A stretch of 64,000 nucleotides of DNA from Streptomyces sp. V3I8 (GTDB lineage: Bacteria; Actinomycetota; Actinomycetes; Streptomycetales; Streptomycetaceae). Made by a program: the position numbers and the translations under genes. A model generated the notes under the pieces. It did not search any database. It worked only from the letters and a program-made list of their open reading frames with translations, and was not told where the DNA came from. The stretch lies in assembly GCF_030817535.1 (NCBI RefSeq), contig NZ_JAUSZL010000002.1, positions 2,108,001 to 2,172,000 on the forward strand, given 5' to 3'. Positions 34,582 through 42,975 of this stretch are shown here, in pieces; the first letter of the stretch is position 1; every line of letters begins with the position of its first letter.

Positions 34582-35672
34582 GCAGCGCGGACGGCACGGC
34601 ACGGACCGCACCGGGAACAGGACCGGCGACAGGACCGGAACCGGGGGCGCTCACCGCTCCCGCGTTCTCCGTCGTATCGGGGGCGCAGGTGCAACAGGCG
34701 CTGGAGGGGCGGGAGACCGAGATAGGGGACCTCGTCGAGGCGGTGTACCGGCTGCACGGGGCGGGCGACTCGGTGAATCCGCCGTCGTTCTTCCTGCGCT
34801 TCCCGGACCGCCCGTCGTCCCGGATCATCGCGCTGACCGCGTCGGTCGGCGGGGACGTACGGGTGGACGGCATGAAGTGGATCTCCAGTTTTCCCGGGAA
34901 CACCACGTCCGGGCTGCCGCGCGCCTCGGCCGTGCTGATCCTCAACGACCACGACACGGGCTACCCGTTCGCCTGCCTGGAGAGCTCGATCATCAGCGCC
35001 ACCCGGACGGCGTCCTCCGCGGCCCTCGCGGCCGACCGGCTCAGCCGCGGCCGCACCCGGCCGGTCCGGGTCGGGTTCGTCGGCACGGGACTGATCGCCC
35101 GCTACATCCACACCCATCTGGCCGCCACCGGCTGGTCGTTCGAGGAGACCGGGGTGTACGACCTGTCCGCGGACAGCGCGGCGGGGTTCCGCGGCTACCT
35201 GGAACGGTCCGGCGCCAAGGGGAACATCACCGTGCACGGCGGCGCCGAGTCGCTGATCCGCTCCAGCGACCTGCTGGTCTTCGCCACCGTCGCGGGCGAG
35301 CCGCACGTCCACGACGTCGGCTGGTTCGACCACGCGCCCCTGGTGCTGCACGTGTCGCTGCGCGATCTGGCGCCCGAGATCCTGCTCGCCTCGGCCAACT
35401 TCGTGGACGACGTCGAGCACTGCCTGAAGGCGGAGACCTCCCCGCACCTGGCCGAACGCCTGACCGGTGGCCGGGACTTCATCGACGGCACGCTGGACGA
35501 CGTGCTGTCCGGGCGGGTGACCGTACCGGCCGACCGGACGGTGGTGTTCTCGCCCTTCGGCCTCGGGGTCCTGGACCTCGCGGTCGGCAAGTTCGTCCAC
35601 GACGAGGTGGCCCGCAGGGGCGAGCCGCACGTCGTGGACGGGTTCTTCCACGAGCTGCGCCGGCACGGCTGA
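34578..35672 (+). CDS. sbnB: SbnB-like 2,3-diaminopropionate biosynthesis enzyme
   Basis: A 364-residue enzyme of the ornithine cyclodeaminase/mu-crystallin family, SbnB subgroup. The N-terminal substrate domain contains FFLRFPDRPSSRIIALTASV and GMKWISSFPGNTTSGLPRAS. The Rossmann domain carries the NAD motif VRVGFVGTGLIARYIHTHL. SbnB oxidatively cleaves the SbnA product (ACEGA) to L-2,3-diaminopropionate and 2-oxoglutarate with NAD. The first 30 residues are a low-complexity Thr/Pro/Gly extension. The gene is translationally coupled to the oxygenase by ATGA overlap. A perfect 16-bp hairpin separates it from the sbnA-like gene. Confidence 0.9.
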   Translation: MSSADGTARTAPGTGPATGPEPGALTAPAFSVVSGAQVQQALEGRETEIGDLVEAVYRLHGAGDSVNPPSFFLRFPDRPSSRIIALTASVGGDVRVDGMKWISSFPGNTTSGLPRASAVLILNDHDTGYPFACLESSIISATRTASSAALAADRLSRGRTRPVRVGFVGTGLIARYIHTHLAATGWSFEETGVYDLSADSAAGFRGYLERSGAKGNITVHGGAESLIRSSDLLVFATVAGEPHVHDVGWFDHAPLVLHVSLRDLAPEILLASANFVDDVEHCLKAETSPHLAERLTGGRDFIDGTLDDVLSGRVTVPADRTVVFSPFGLGVLDLAVGKFVHDEVARRGEPHVVDGFFHELRRHG

Positions 35673-35678
35673 CCGGCG

Positions 35679-35713
35679 GGCGCCGTGCCCCACGGGACGT
35701 GGGGCACGGCGCC
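35679..35713 (+). terminator. Perfect 16-bp hairpin between sbnB- and sbnA-like genes
   Basis: ggcgccgtgccccacg (35679-35694) pairs without mismatch with cgtggggcacggcgcc (35698-35713) around a GGA loop. It starts 7 bp after the sbnB stop and ends 30 bp before the sbnA start. It has the shape of a terminator but lies between two genes of one pathway, so it may cause partial termination, protect the upstream mRNA, or mark the end of one unit with a second promoter for sbnA. Confidence 0.7.
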
Positions 35714-35743
35714 GCACGCGGGCCGCATGAACGAGGGGGACTC

Positions 35744-36730
35744 ATGCCTGTCATTTCCGATCCGTCGGAATTCAACGAGAACGAGCTCTACGTCGACCTG
35801 CGGGCGGCGATGCGGCTGCCGCTCTTCCTGAAGTGCGAGGGGTTCAACTTCGCGGGGTCGATCAAGATGAAGGCGGCCACCGAGATGGTGGACGCCGCCG
35901 AGCGCAGCGGCGCCCTGCGACCGGGGTCCGTCCTGGTCGAGTCGTCGTCCGGGAACCTGGGCGTGGCGCTGAGCGTGATCGCCGCGAGCCGCGGCTACGG
36001 GTTCCGGTGCGTGACCGACGCGCGCTGCAATCCGGCGACCCGGCGGATGATGGAGGCCCTGGGCAGCGTGGTCCACGTCGTGGACGAACCCGCGCTGCAC
36101 GGCGGCTTCCTGGGCGCCCGGATCGCGTACGTGCGGGCGCTGTGCGCCTCGGACGACCGGTACGTCTGGCTCAACCAGTACGTCAACGAGAGCAACTGGC
36201 GGGCGCACTACCGCACCACGGCGCCGGCCATCGCCCGCCGCTTCCCGGACCTGGACGTGCTGTTCGTGGGGGCCGGCACGACCGGCACGCTGATGGGCTG
36301 CGCGCGCTGGTTCTGGCAGTGGCGGCGCCGGGTGCGGATCGTCGCGGTGGACAGCGTCGGCTCGGTGACCTTCGGCGGGCCCGCGCGCCCCCGGCTGATC
36401 CCCGGCCTCGGCATGGGCGTACGTCCGCCCCTGCTCGACGCGTCGTACGTCGACGACGTGGTGCACGTGGAGGAGGCGGACACCGTCCGCGTCTGCCGCC
36501 GGCTGGCCGCCCGGGGATTCCTCTTCGGCGGTTCCACCGGCACGGTGGTGAGCGGGGCGACCACCTGGCTGGACCTGCACGGGCGGCGCGACCTCACCTC
36601 GGTGGCGATCGCCCCCGACCTGGGCGAGCGCTACCTGGACACCGTCCACAGCCCGGACTGGTCGGTGGAGCCGCGCGGTGAGGACACGCTCGGCTCCGGC
36701 GACCTGGCCGCGCTCTCGCGCCCGGCCTGA
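35744..36730 (+). CDS. sbnA: SbnA-like 2,3-diaminopropionate synthase (PLP-dependent)
   Basis: A 328-residue cysteine-synthase-fold enzyme. The PLP lysine is in NFAGSIKMKAATEMV. The phosphate and substrate loops are VESSSGNLGVALSVIAASRG and VGAGTTGTLMGCARWF, and the C-terminal cofactor strand is LFGGSTGTVVSGATTW. SbnA condenses O-phospho-L-serine with L-glutamate to ACEGA, the precursor SbnB converts to Dap. ATG 35744 follows a GAGGGGGA site. No second PLP fold protein in the window could do this step. The pairing with sbnB makes the assignment firm. The last gene of the cluster. Confidence 0.9.
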   Translation: MPVISDPSEFNENELYVDLRAAMRLPLFLKCEGFNFAGSIKMKAATEMVDAAERSGALRPGSVLVESSSGNLGVALSVIAASRGYGFRCVTDARCNPATRRMMEALGSVVHVVDEPALHGGFLGARIAYVRALCASDDRYVWLNQYVNESNWRAHYRTTAPAIARRFPDLDVLFVGAGTTGTLMGCARWFWQWRRRVRIVAVDSVGSVTFGGPARPRLIPGLGMGVRPPLLDASYVDDVVHVEEADTVRVCRRLAARGFLFGGSTGTVVSGATTWLDLHGRRDLTSVAIAPDLGERYLDTVHSPDWSVEPRGEDTLGSGDLAALSRPA

Positions 36731-36772
36731 GGGGGCGGCGGCGTACGGGCACACGGGGGGTGCGGCGGGAGT

Positions 36773-36803
36773 TTGGTGACGATCGCCGCACCACGGGTAG
36801 GTT
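36773..36803 (+). promoter_or_regulatory. Candidate promoter for a leaderless acyl-CoA dehydrogenase mRNA
   Basis: TTGGTG (36773-36778) and TAGGTT (36798-36803), 19 bp apart, match the Streptomyces -35/-10 pattern. The ATG at 36810 lies seven bases after the -10, at the expected transcription start, and no GGAGG-type site precedes it. This separates the gene from the Dap cluster. Confidence 0.5.
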
Positions 36804-36809
36804 CGCGTC

Positions 36810-38459
36810 ATGGCAGCCAGCACCCACACCGTGACCAACCAGGCTCCGCCGCTGGTCGCGTACGACCTCTTCACCGCCGACCGGGCTCTCGTGGAGGCCG
36901 TCGACCGGCACCTCGATCCCGCGCTGCTCGACGGCGCGCGCGCCGAACTGTCGGCCCTCGGGCGCACCTCCGGGTCCGCCCAGGTCCAGAAGTGGGGCGC
37001 GCTGGCCAACGAGAACCCGCCGAAGCTCCTCACCCACGACCGCTACGGCGAGCGCGTCGACGAGGTCGAGTTCCATCCGTCCTGGCACCGGCTGCTCGGC
37101 AAGGGCGTCTCGGCCGGGCTGACGGCCGCCTGGGCGCGGCCCGGCGGTCATGTGCGGCGCGCGGCCGGTTTCCTGGTGTGGAGCCAGGTCGAGTCGGGCA
37201 ACGGCTGCCCGCTGTCGATGACGCATGCGGCGGTGCCCGCGCTGCGCGCCGACCCGGCGCTGGCGGCCGAGTGGGAGCCGCGGCTGACCTCCACGGTCTA
37301 CGACCAGGACCTGCGGCCGGCCGCCCTGAAGGCGGGCGCGCTGTTCGGGATGGGCATGACGGAGAAGCAGGGCGGCAGCGACGTCCGCGCGAACACGACG
37401 GTCGCGCGGGCGCTCGCCGAGGACGGGACGTACGAGCTGACGGGGCACAAGTGGTTCTGCTCGGCGCCGATGTCGGACGGCTTCCTGGTGCTGGCGCAGA
37501 CGGGTCAGGCCGGCGGGGCGGGCGGTCCCACCTGCTTCCTGGTGCCGCGCGTGCTGGCGGACGGCACCCGCAACGTGTTCCGGATCCAGCGGCTCAAGGA
37601 CAAGCTGGGCAACCGGTCGAACGCCTCCGCCGAGGTCGAGTTCGACGGGACCTGGGCGCGCCGGGTCGGCGAGGAGGGGCGCGGGGTGCGCACCATCATC
37701 GGGATGGTCGCGGCGACCCGGCTGGACTGCGTGCTCGGCTCGGCGGGGCTGATGCGGCAGGCCGTCGCGCAGGCCGTGCACCACTGCGAGTACCGCGAGG
37801 CGTTCGGCGGCCGGCTGATCGACAAGCCGCTGATGCGCAACGTGCTGGCGGACCTGGCCCTGGAGTCCGAGGCGGCGACGGCCCTCGCGCTGCGCCTGGC
37901 CGCCGCGTACGACGACGGCGGCGAGCAGGAGCGGGCCTTCCTGCGGCTCGCGGTGCCCGCGGCCAAGTACTGGGTGACCAAGCGGTGCACCCCGGTCGTG
38001 GCGGAGGCCCTGGAGTGCCTGGGCGGCAACGGGTACGTGGAGGAGTCCGGCATGCCGCGGCTGCTGCGCGAGTCGCCGCTCAACTCCATCTGGGAGGGCG
38101 CGGGCAACGTCCAGGCCCTCGACGTGCTGCGGGCCCTGCAGCGGGAGCCGGCCGCGCTGAACGCGTACCTCCGGGAGGTCGGGCTGGCGCGCGGCGCCGA
38201 CCACCGCCTGGACGGGGCGATCAAGAACCTGCTGACCGAACTCGCCGACCTGGGCGGCGTCGAGGGGCGGGCCCGGCGGCTGGTCGAGCGGATCGCCGTG
38301 GTGCTGCAGGGCTCGCTGCTGGTGCGCTTCGCGCCGCCGGAGGTCGCCGACGCGTTCTGCGCCTCGCGCCTGGGCGGGGACTGGGGATCGTCGCTGGGAA
38401 CGCTGCCGCACACCCTCGACCTGGCCGCGGTGGTGGAGCGCGCCCGCCCCGTCTCCTGA
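36810..38459 (+). CDS. AidB-like acyl-CoA dehydrogenase family protein
   Basis: A 549-residue flavoprotein, longer than ordinary acyl-CoA dehydrogenases (about 380), which fits the AidB subgroup. Motifs: SGNGCPLSMTHAAVPALRAD, GMTEKQGGSDVRANTTVARA (FAD/substrate loop), ELTGHKWFCSAPMSDGFLVL, LGSAGLMRQAVAQAVHHCEY, and CLGGNGYVEESGMPRLLRES with NSIWEGAGNVQALD. E. coli AidB binds DNA and is part of the alkylation response; its enzymatic role is uncertain. The start is ATG 36810 with no ribosome site, suggesting a leaderless transcript. It has its own promoter and is not considered part of the Dap pathway. Confidence 0.88.
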   Translation: MAASTHTVTNQAPPLVAYDLFTADRALVEAVDRHLDPALLDGARAELSALGRTSGSAQVQKWGALANENPPKLLTHDRYGERVDEVEFHPSWHRLLGKGVSAGLTAAWARPGGHVRRAAGFLVWSQVESGNGCPLSMTHAAVPALRADPALAAEWEPRLTSTVYDQDLRPAALKAGALFGMGMTEKQGGSDVRANTTVARALAEDGTYELTGHKWFCSAPMSDGFLVLAQTGQAGGAGGPTCFLVPRVLADGTRNVFRIQRLKDKLGNRSNASAEVEFDGTWARRVGEEGRGVRTIIGMVAATRLDCVLGSAGLMRQAVAQAVHHCEYREAFGGRLIDKPLMRNVLADLALESEAATALALRLAAAYDDGGEQERAFLRLAVPAAKYWVTKRCTPVVAEALECLGGNGYVEESGMPRLLRESPLNSIWEGAGNVQALDVLRALQREPAALNAYLREVGLARGADHRLDGAIKNLLTELADLGGVEGRARRLVERIAVVLQGSLLVRFAPPEVADAFCASRLGGDWGSSLGTLPHTLDLAAVVERARPVS

Positions 38460-38676
38460 CCCGTCCCGGGGCCCGGCCCCCTGATCCGTCCCGCCGCCCG
38501 GTGCGCGCCCCGCCCCGGCCGCGGTGGGCGCCTGAAGGTCATCCCCACCTATTACGGGGTATTCGGCCTGGCTCGCCCCCCTCTGCCGTACCATCCCTCT
38601 CACGGCCCCCCACATCCGTCTCCTCCGGCCCAACCGTCGGATCGAGGGAGGCAGTTGGCCGCCGACGGGAGGACGC

Positions 38677-40083
38677 ATGACGTACCGAGGCAGACACCGC
38701 CGCCGGAACAAGGGGCGTGTCCTGCGGGGCGTCCTGTCCGGAACCGCCCTGGCCCTCACCGCCGCCGCCACCATCATCACCACCTCGCAGGCCGCGGGCA
38801 GCGACAACCCCGGCCCCCTGAAGCCCCTCACCTCGTCCGCCGAGACGAACAAGCTCCAGCTGCACGAGAACCTGGTCGCCGAGTCGACACTGGACACCCT
38901 GCAGAGCGGCATGGGCGGGGCCCTCGGCGTCGACGACGTCCTGAGGAGCGCCAACCACCCGATGCGCAACAAGGCCGACTGCGCCGCCACCGAGGCGGCC
39001 GCTCTGCCCGTCGAGCCGACCGCCACCCGCGCGTACTGCTGGGACAGCGGGGACGCCACCACGCAGAAGTGGCTGCCGCAGTCCGTGACCACCTCGGGCG
39101 ACGCCGACGACGACGGCAAGTGGGGCTCCGACCGGGTCATCCTGGCCGGCTGGACCCACAACGACCACAGGGCGGGCGAGCCGGCGGCCGACAAGGGCCT
39201 GGCCAGGGTCGCCTTCATCGACGCGAACGACCCGAAGAACCTGAAGTACCGCTGGGTCCTGCTGGTCGCGCCGCTCTCGGGCGGCAAGGACTTCGGAGCC
39301 GTCCGCTCGCACATCGGCGGCATGGTCTGGTACCAGGACAAGCTGATCGTCACCGCGAAGAACGGCGCCGACCACGACAACGCCCTGTTCGTCTTCGACA
39401 TGAACCGCATCCTGCGGGCCGACGTGAACAGCTCCGGGATCGGCAAGGTGGACGGCGGCTGGTCGGCGCGCGGCTACCAGTACGTACTGCCGGCCATGGG
39501 CTCGTACAACCTCACCGGCGGGGCGTGCAGCGCGGGCGACAACAATGCCCGCCCCTGTTTCGCCTCGATCTCCCTGGACCGCACCTCGGCCCCGGACAGC
39601 CTGGTCGCCAACGAGTGGTTCAGCTCGGGCGGCACCGAACCGGCCCGCGTCTGGCGCTACTCCTACAGCACCGCGAGCGAGCGCACGGGCCTGCTCGGCA
39701 GCGACGCAAACGGCATCGTGGACGCCGACGAGGCCTACGAGACCGACGCCGTCGGGCTCCAGGGGGTCCTGTCGCACACACCGGGCGGGGCGGACGAGGC
39801 CGACTGGTACACCGCCTACGCCCCGGGCACCCGTGATCGGCACGGCACGCTCTGGCGGCAGGACGAGAGCGCCGCGAAGGCCGCGCAGTGCGGGTCCGGC
39901 GGCACGTCGTACGCCTGCTGGGGGCAGCACACCGAGTCGCTGTCGTACTGGCAGGAGACCGGCGAGCTGTGGACGCTCACCGAGTGGGCGGCGAACGAGG
40001 ACAACGAGTGGGAGCCACCGGCCATTCCGGAGCGGGTGCTGTACGCGGTCCCGCTGTCGGCGGTCGACGACGCGGTGCAGTGA
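38677..40083 (+). CDS. Secreted protein of unknown function
   Basis: A 468-residue exported protein. The signal region MTYRGRHRRRNKGRVLRGVL is strongly basic and followed by a hydrophobic stretch (SGTALALTAAATIITT) with cleavage after SQA. The mature protein is Trp- and Asp-rich with several Cys pairs (NKADCAATEA/RAYCWDSG, GGACSAGDNNARPCFAS, AAQCGSGGTSYACWGQH), suggesting disulfide bonds. Repeated strands such as VWYQDKLIVTAKNG and ALFVFDMNRIL suggest a beta-propeller. No catalytic motif is recognised. GGGAGGA precedes the ATG. A strong terminator follows at 40112-40148. Confidence 0.72.
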   Translation: MTYRGRHRRRNKGRVLRGVLSGTALALTAAATIITTSQAAGSDNPGPLKPLTSSAETNKLQLHENLVAESTLDTLQSGMGGALGVDDVLRSANHPMRNKADCAATEAAALPVEPTATRAYCWDSGDATTQKWLPQSVTTSGDADDDGKWGSDRVILAGWTHNDHRAGEPAADKGLARVAFIDANDPKNLKYRWVLLVAPLSGGKDFGAVRSHIGGMVWYQDKLIVTAKNGADHDNALFVFDMNRILRADVNSSGIGKVDGGWSARGYQYVLPAMGSYNLTGGACSAGDNNARPCFASISLDRTSAPDSLVANEWFSSGGTEPARVWRYSYSTASERTGLLGSDANGIVDADEAYETDAVGLQGVLSHTPGGADEADWYTAYAPGTRDRHGTLWRQDESAAKAAQCGSGGTSYACWGQHTESLSYWQETGELWTLTEWAANEDNEWEPPAIPERVLYAVPLSAVDDAVQ

Positions 40084-40111
40084 CCGTCCCGGCGACGCGG
40101 TGACCTTCACG

Positions 40112-40148
40112 CGCGGGCGGCCCCGGCGTGGAGCGGGGGCCGCCCGCG
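40112..40148 (+). terminator. Terminator hairpin after the secreted protein gene
   Basis: cgcgggcggcccc (40112-40124) is the exact complement of ggggccgcccgcg (40136-40148), with an 11-nt loop. It lies 29 bp after the stop codon at 40083 and 16 bp before the next start at 40165. Confidence 0.8.
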
Positions 40149-40164
40149 TGGTTCGCTGAGGCGC

Positions 40165-40734
40165 ATGAGCATCGCTGTGACCACCTGGTCCCTGGAGCAG
40201 ACCTCCCCGGCCGACCTGCTGCCCGCCGCCGCCCCGGACGGCGACGTCCGGATCGTCCGGGCCGAGGTGCCCTCCCCCGAGTTCAGCCGCTTCCTGTACG
40301 CCTCCGTCGGCGGCGACATCCGCTGGACGGACCGGCTCGGCTGGACGTACGCGCAGTGGCGGGAGGAGCTGGACCGCCCCGGCACCGAGACCTGGGTGGC
40401 GTACGACCGCGGGACCCCCGCCGGGTACGTGCAGCTGGGGGCGCGGGACGGCGGTGTCGTGGAGATCGTCTACTTCGGGCTGATCCCGGCCTTCCGCGGT
40501 CGGCGCATCGGCGGGCACCTCCTGTCGTACGGGGTCGCGCGGGCCTGGGACCTCGCCCACCGCTGGCCCGGCCGGGTGCCGACCGAGCGCGTCTGGTTGC
40601 ATACGTGCAGCAAGGACGGGGAGCACGCGATGGACAACTACCTGCGCCGCGGCTTCAGGCTCTTCGACACCAAGGTCGAGGAGGAGCCGGAGGTGGCCGC
40701 ACCCGGGCCCTGGCCCGGGGCACAGGTCGGCTGA
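40165..40734 (+). CDS. GNAT-family N-acetyltransferase
   Basis: A 189-residue acetyltransferase. The acetyl-CoA pyrophosphate loop is RGRRIGGHLLSYGVARAW, preceded by the strand VVEIVYFGLIPAFRG and by ETWVAYDRGTPAGYVQLGAR. The C-terminal strand LHTCSKDGEHAMDNYLRRGF carries the usual conserved Asn-Tyr and Gly-Phe. The substrate is unknown. The stop is followed by an inverted repeat (40776-40806) and the control region of the sulfur operon. The ATG lies 16 bp after a terminator, so a short leader is likely. A solo gene. Confidence 0.86.
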   Translation: MSIAVTTWSLEQTSPADLLPAAAPDGDVRIVRAEVPSPEFSRFLYASVGGDIRWTDRLGWTYAQWREELDRPGTETWVAYDRGTPAGYVQLGARDGGVVEIVYFGLIPAFRGRRIGGHLLSYGVARAWDLAHRWPGRVPTERVWLHTCSKDGEHAMDNYLRRGFRLFDTKVEEEPEVAAPGPWPGAQVG

Positions 40735-40775
40735 CCTGCCAGGACACCGCCCGCGCCACGTCCTGTGACCGACAG

Positions 40776-40806
40776 CACCCTTGTCTCACGAGTCGGGACA
40801 AGGGTG
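40776..40806. terminator. Inverted repeat between GNAT gene and sulfur operon
   Basis: caccottgtc-type arms: CACCCTTGTC (40776-40785) and GACAAGGGTG (40797-40806) are fully complementary over 10 bp with an 11-nt loop. It lies 41 bp after the GNAT stop, and so may end that transcript. It could also be an operator of the sulfur operon, since a second small palindrome (CTGGAC-TGT-GTCCAG, 40825-40839) lies between it and the leader peptide. Confidence 0.5.
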
Positions 40807-40861
40807 TCCACATCATGGATGAAGCTGGACTGTGTCCAGATCGCCGTGACACGCTTCCGTC

Positions 40862-40945
40862 ATGTCTGGAACTGGAATTGCCTTGGTGAGTCGGCGCCAC
40901 GTCGACCTCGGCCGCATGTCCAGTGCCATCTGTCCGGCCCGCTGA
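40862..40945 (+). CDS. 27-residue RRHVDL-type leader peptide of the sulfur operon
   Basis: A short ORF, 27 codons, starting ATG TCT GGA and stopping TGA at 40943-40945. It contains LVSRRHVDLGRMSSAIC, the recognisable motif of actinobacterial putative leader peptides found upstream of sulfur and cysteine genes. A single Cys codon comes four codons before the stop. It lies 156 bp upstream of the sulfite reductase start and on the same strand. Such leaders are thought to sense cysteine supply by ribosome stalling or attenuation, though the mechanism in Streptomyces is not established. Translation start ATG 40862 gives the full motif. Confidence 0.85.
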   Translation: MSGTGIALVSRRHVDLGRMSSAICPAR

Positions 40946-41101
40946 TCCATCGCGCCAGGGGTTCGTGACCCCGCGCCCAGCACCGCCGACATCCCCCTGC
41001 CACGACGTGAGCAACGACGCGCACGTATGCCCGCATGCGCCCGTACGTGCTCGTACGCGCAGGTCAGAGCCGCATCCGCCGGTCCCGAAGGACGTAGAAC
41101 C

Positions 41102-42799
41102 ATGGCCGACACCCCACAGAATCCCGCTGCCGCCGCGCCGCGCCGCAAGGTGAGCCGTCACCGCGGCGAGGGTCAGTGGGCCGTCGGACACTTCACCCCG
41201 CTCAACGGCAACGAGCAGTTCAAGAAGGACGACGACGGTCTCAACGTGCGGACACGCATCGAGACGATCTACTCCAAGCGGGGCTTCGACTCGATCGACC
41301 CCAACGACCTGCGCGGCCGGATGCGCTGGTGGGGGCTGTACACCCAGCGCAAGCCCGGGATCGACGGCGGCAAGACCGCGGTCCTGGAGCCGGAGGAGCT
41401 GGACGACAAGTACTTCATGCTGCGGGTGCGGATCGACGGCGGACGCCTCACCACCCGGCAGCTGCGCGTCATCGGCGAGATCTCGCAGGAGTTCGCGCGC
41501 GGCACCGCCGACCTCACCGACCGGCAGAACGTCCAGTACCACTGGATCCGCATCGAGGACGTCCCGGAGATCTGGAACCGGCTGGAAGCCGTCGGGCTGT
41601 CCACGACCGAGGCCTGCGGTGACACGCCCCGCGTCATCCTCGGCTCGCCCGTCGCCGGCATCGCCGAGGACGAGATCATCGACGGCACCACGGCCATCGA
41701 CGAGATCCAGCGCAAGTACATCGGCAGCAAGGAGTTCTCCAACCTGCCCCGCAAGTTCAAGACGGCGATCTCCGGTTCGCCGCTCCTCGACGTGGCCCAT
41801 GAGATCAACGACGTGGCCTTCGTCGGCGTCGAGCACCCCGAGCACGGCCCCGGCTTCGACCTGTGGGTCGGCGGCGGACTGTCCACCAACCCGAAGATCG
41901 GCGTCCGGCTCGGCGCCTGGGTGCCGCTGGACGAGGTGCCCGAGGTCTGGGCGGGCGTGATCGGCATCTTCCGCGACTACGGCTACCGGCGGCTGCGCAC
42001 GCGGGCCCGCCTCAAGTTCCTGGTCGCCGACTGGGGCCCGGAGAAGTTCCGCCGGATCCTTCAGGACGAATACCTGAAGCGCGAGCTCGTCGACGGACCG
42101 GCGCCCGCCCAGCCCGTGCAGCGCTGGCGCGACCACGTCGGTGTGCACCGGCAGCAGGACGGCCGCTTCTACGTCGGGTTCGCCCCGCGGGTGGGCCGGG
42201 TGGACGGCGCCACCCTCACGAAGATCGCCGAACTCGCCGAGGCGCACGGCTCGGGCCGGGTCCGTACCACCGTCGAGCAGAAGATGATCGTGCTCGACGT
42301 CGAGGAGCCGCAGGTCCAGTCACTGGTCGAGGCGCTGGAGGCGCTGGACCTGACCGCCCGGCCCTCCCCGTTCCGGCGCGGCACGATGGCCTGCACCGGC
42401 ATCGAGTACTGCAAGCTCGCCATCGTCGAGACCAAGGCGCGCGGTGCCGCGCTGATCGACGAGCTGGAGCGCCGCATCCCCGCGTTCGACGAGCCGATCA
42501 CCATCAACATCAACGGCTGCCCGAACGCCTGCGCCCGCATCCAGGTCGCGGACATCGGTCTCAAGGGCCAGCTGATGCTCGACGACAAGGGCGACCAGGT
42601 CGAGGGCTACCAGGTGCACCTGGGCGGCGCGCTCGGACTGGAGGCCAAGTTCGGCCGCAAGGTCCGCGGCCTGAAGGTCACCTCGGAGGAGCTGCCCGAC
42701 TACATCGAGCGGGTCCTGACCCGTTTCGAGCAGGAGCGCGAGGACGGCGAGCGCTTCGCGGCCTGGGCGACCCGCGCCTCCGAGGAGTCCCTGACATGA
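41102..42799 (+). CDS. sir: Assimilatory ferredoxin-type sulfite reductase (siroheme, 4Fe-4S)
   Basis: A 565-residue siroheme enzyme that reduces sulfite to sulfide with six electrons. The cluster/siroheme ligands are C431 and C437 (ACTGIEYCKLA) and C473 and C477 (NGCPNACARI). Siroheme-carboxylate-binding arginines lie in the ferredoxin-like halves (LRVRIDGGRLTTRQLRV, RTRARLKFLVADWGPEK). Y80 (WGLYTQR) and C172 (TEACGDT) match the pair that forms a covalent Tyr-Cys link in Mycobacterium SirA/NirA. Family annotation often says nitrite/sulfite reductase; the cys genes downstream favour sulfite. The stop overlaps the next start (ATGA). Confidence 0.92.
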   Translation: MADTPQNPAAAAPRRKVSRHRGEGQWAVGHFTPLNGNEQFKKDDDGLNVRTRIETIYSKRGFDSIDPNDLRGRMRWWGLYTQRKPGIDGGKTAVLEPEELDDKYFMLRVRIDGGRLTTRQLRVIGEISQEFARGTADLTDRQNVQYHWIRIEDVPEIWNRLEAVGLSTTEACGDTPRVILGSPVAGIAEDEIIDGTTAIDEIQRKYIGSKEFSNLPRKFKTAISGSPLLDVAHEINDVAFVGVEHPEHGPGFDLWVGGGLSTNPKIGVRLGAWVPLDEVPEVWAGVIGIFRDYGYRRLRTRARLKFLVADWGPEKFRRILQDEYLKRELVDGPAPAQPVQRWRDHVGVHRQQDGRFYVGFAPRVGRVDGATLTKIAELAEAHGSGRVRTTVEQKMIVLDVEEPQVQSLVEALEALDLTARPSPFRRGTMACTGIEYCKLAIVETKARGAALIDELERRIPAFDEPITININGCPNACARIQVADIGLKGQLMLDDKGDQVEGYQVHLGGALGLEAKFGRKVRGLKVTSEELPDYIERVLTRFEQEREDGERFAAWATRASEESLT

Positions 42800-42975
42800 G
42801 CGAGCGTGCGGCGCCCTTCTACTGCCCCTACTGCGGTGACGAGGACCTGCGTCCCGGGGAGCAGGGGCACGGCGCGTGGGAATGCGCGGCATGCAATCGA
42901 GCCTTCCAGCTGAAGTTCCTCGGGCTGCTGGCCCGGGGGGTCCAGCGCAACGACGGTGGAGGGGACGAGATATGA
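42796..42975 (+). CDS. Small zinc-ribbon-like protein of the sulfur operon
   Basis: A 59-residue protein with two Cys pairs, FYCPYCGDEDL and WECAACNRAF, spaced for one zinc or iron site. The rest is LQLKFLGLLARGVQ-like and short. It overlaps both neighbours (ATGA at each end), so it is made in step with Sir and CysH. Proteins of this kind occur at the same place in other Streptomyces sulfur operons. A role in delivering metal or electrons to Sir or CysH can be suggested but not shown. Confidence 0.85.
   Translation: MSERAAPFYCPYCGDEDLRPGEQGHGAWECAACNRAFQLKFLGLLARGVQRNDGGGDEI

Noticed and set aside
36810..38459. Acyl-CoA dehydrogenase as a tailoring enzyme of the Dap cluster
   Set aside because: It has its own promoter-like boxes, AidB-type length and motifs, and no acyl substrate is suggested by the cluster.
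41102..42799. Nitrite reductase
   Set aside because: The cys genes and sirohydrochlorin chelatase in the operon and the lack of nitrate genes point to sulfite. The Tyr80-Cys172 pair also fits sulfite-type enzymes.
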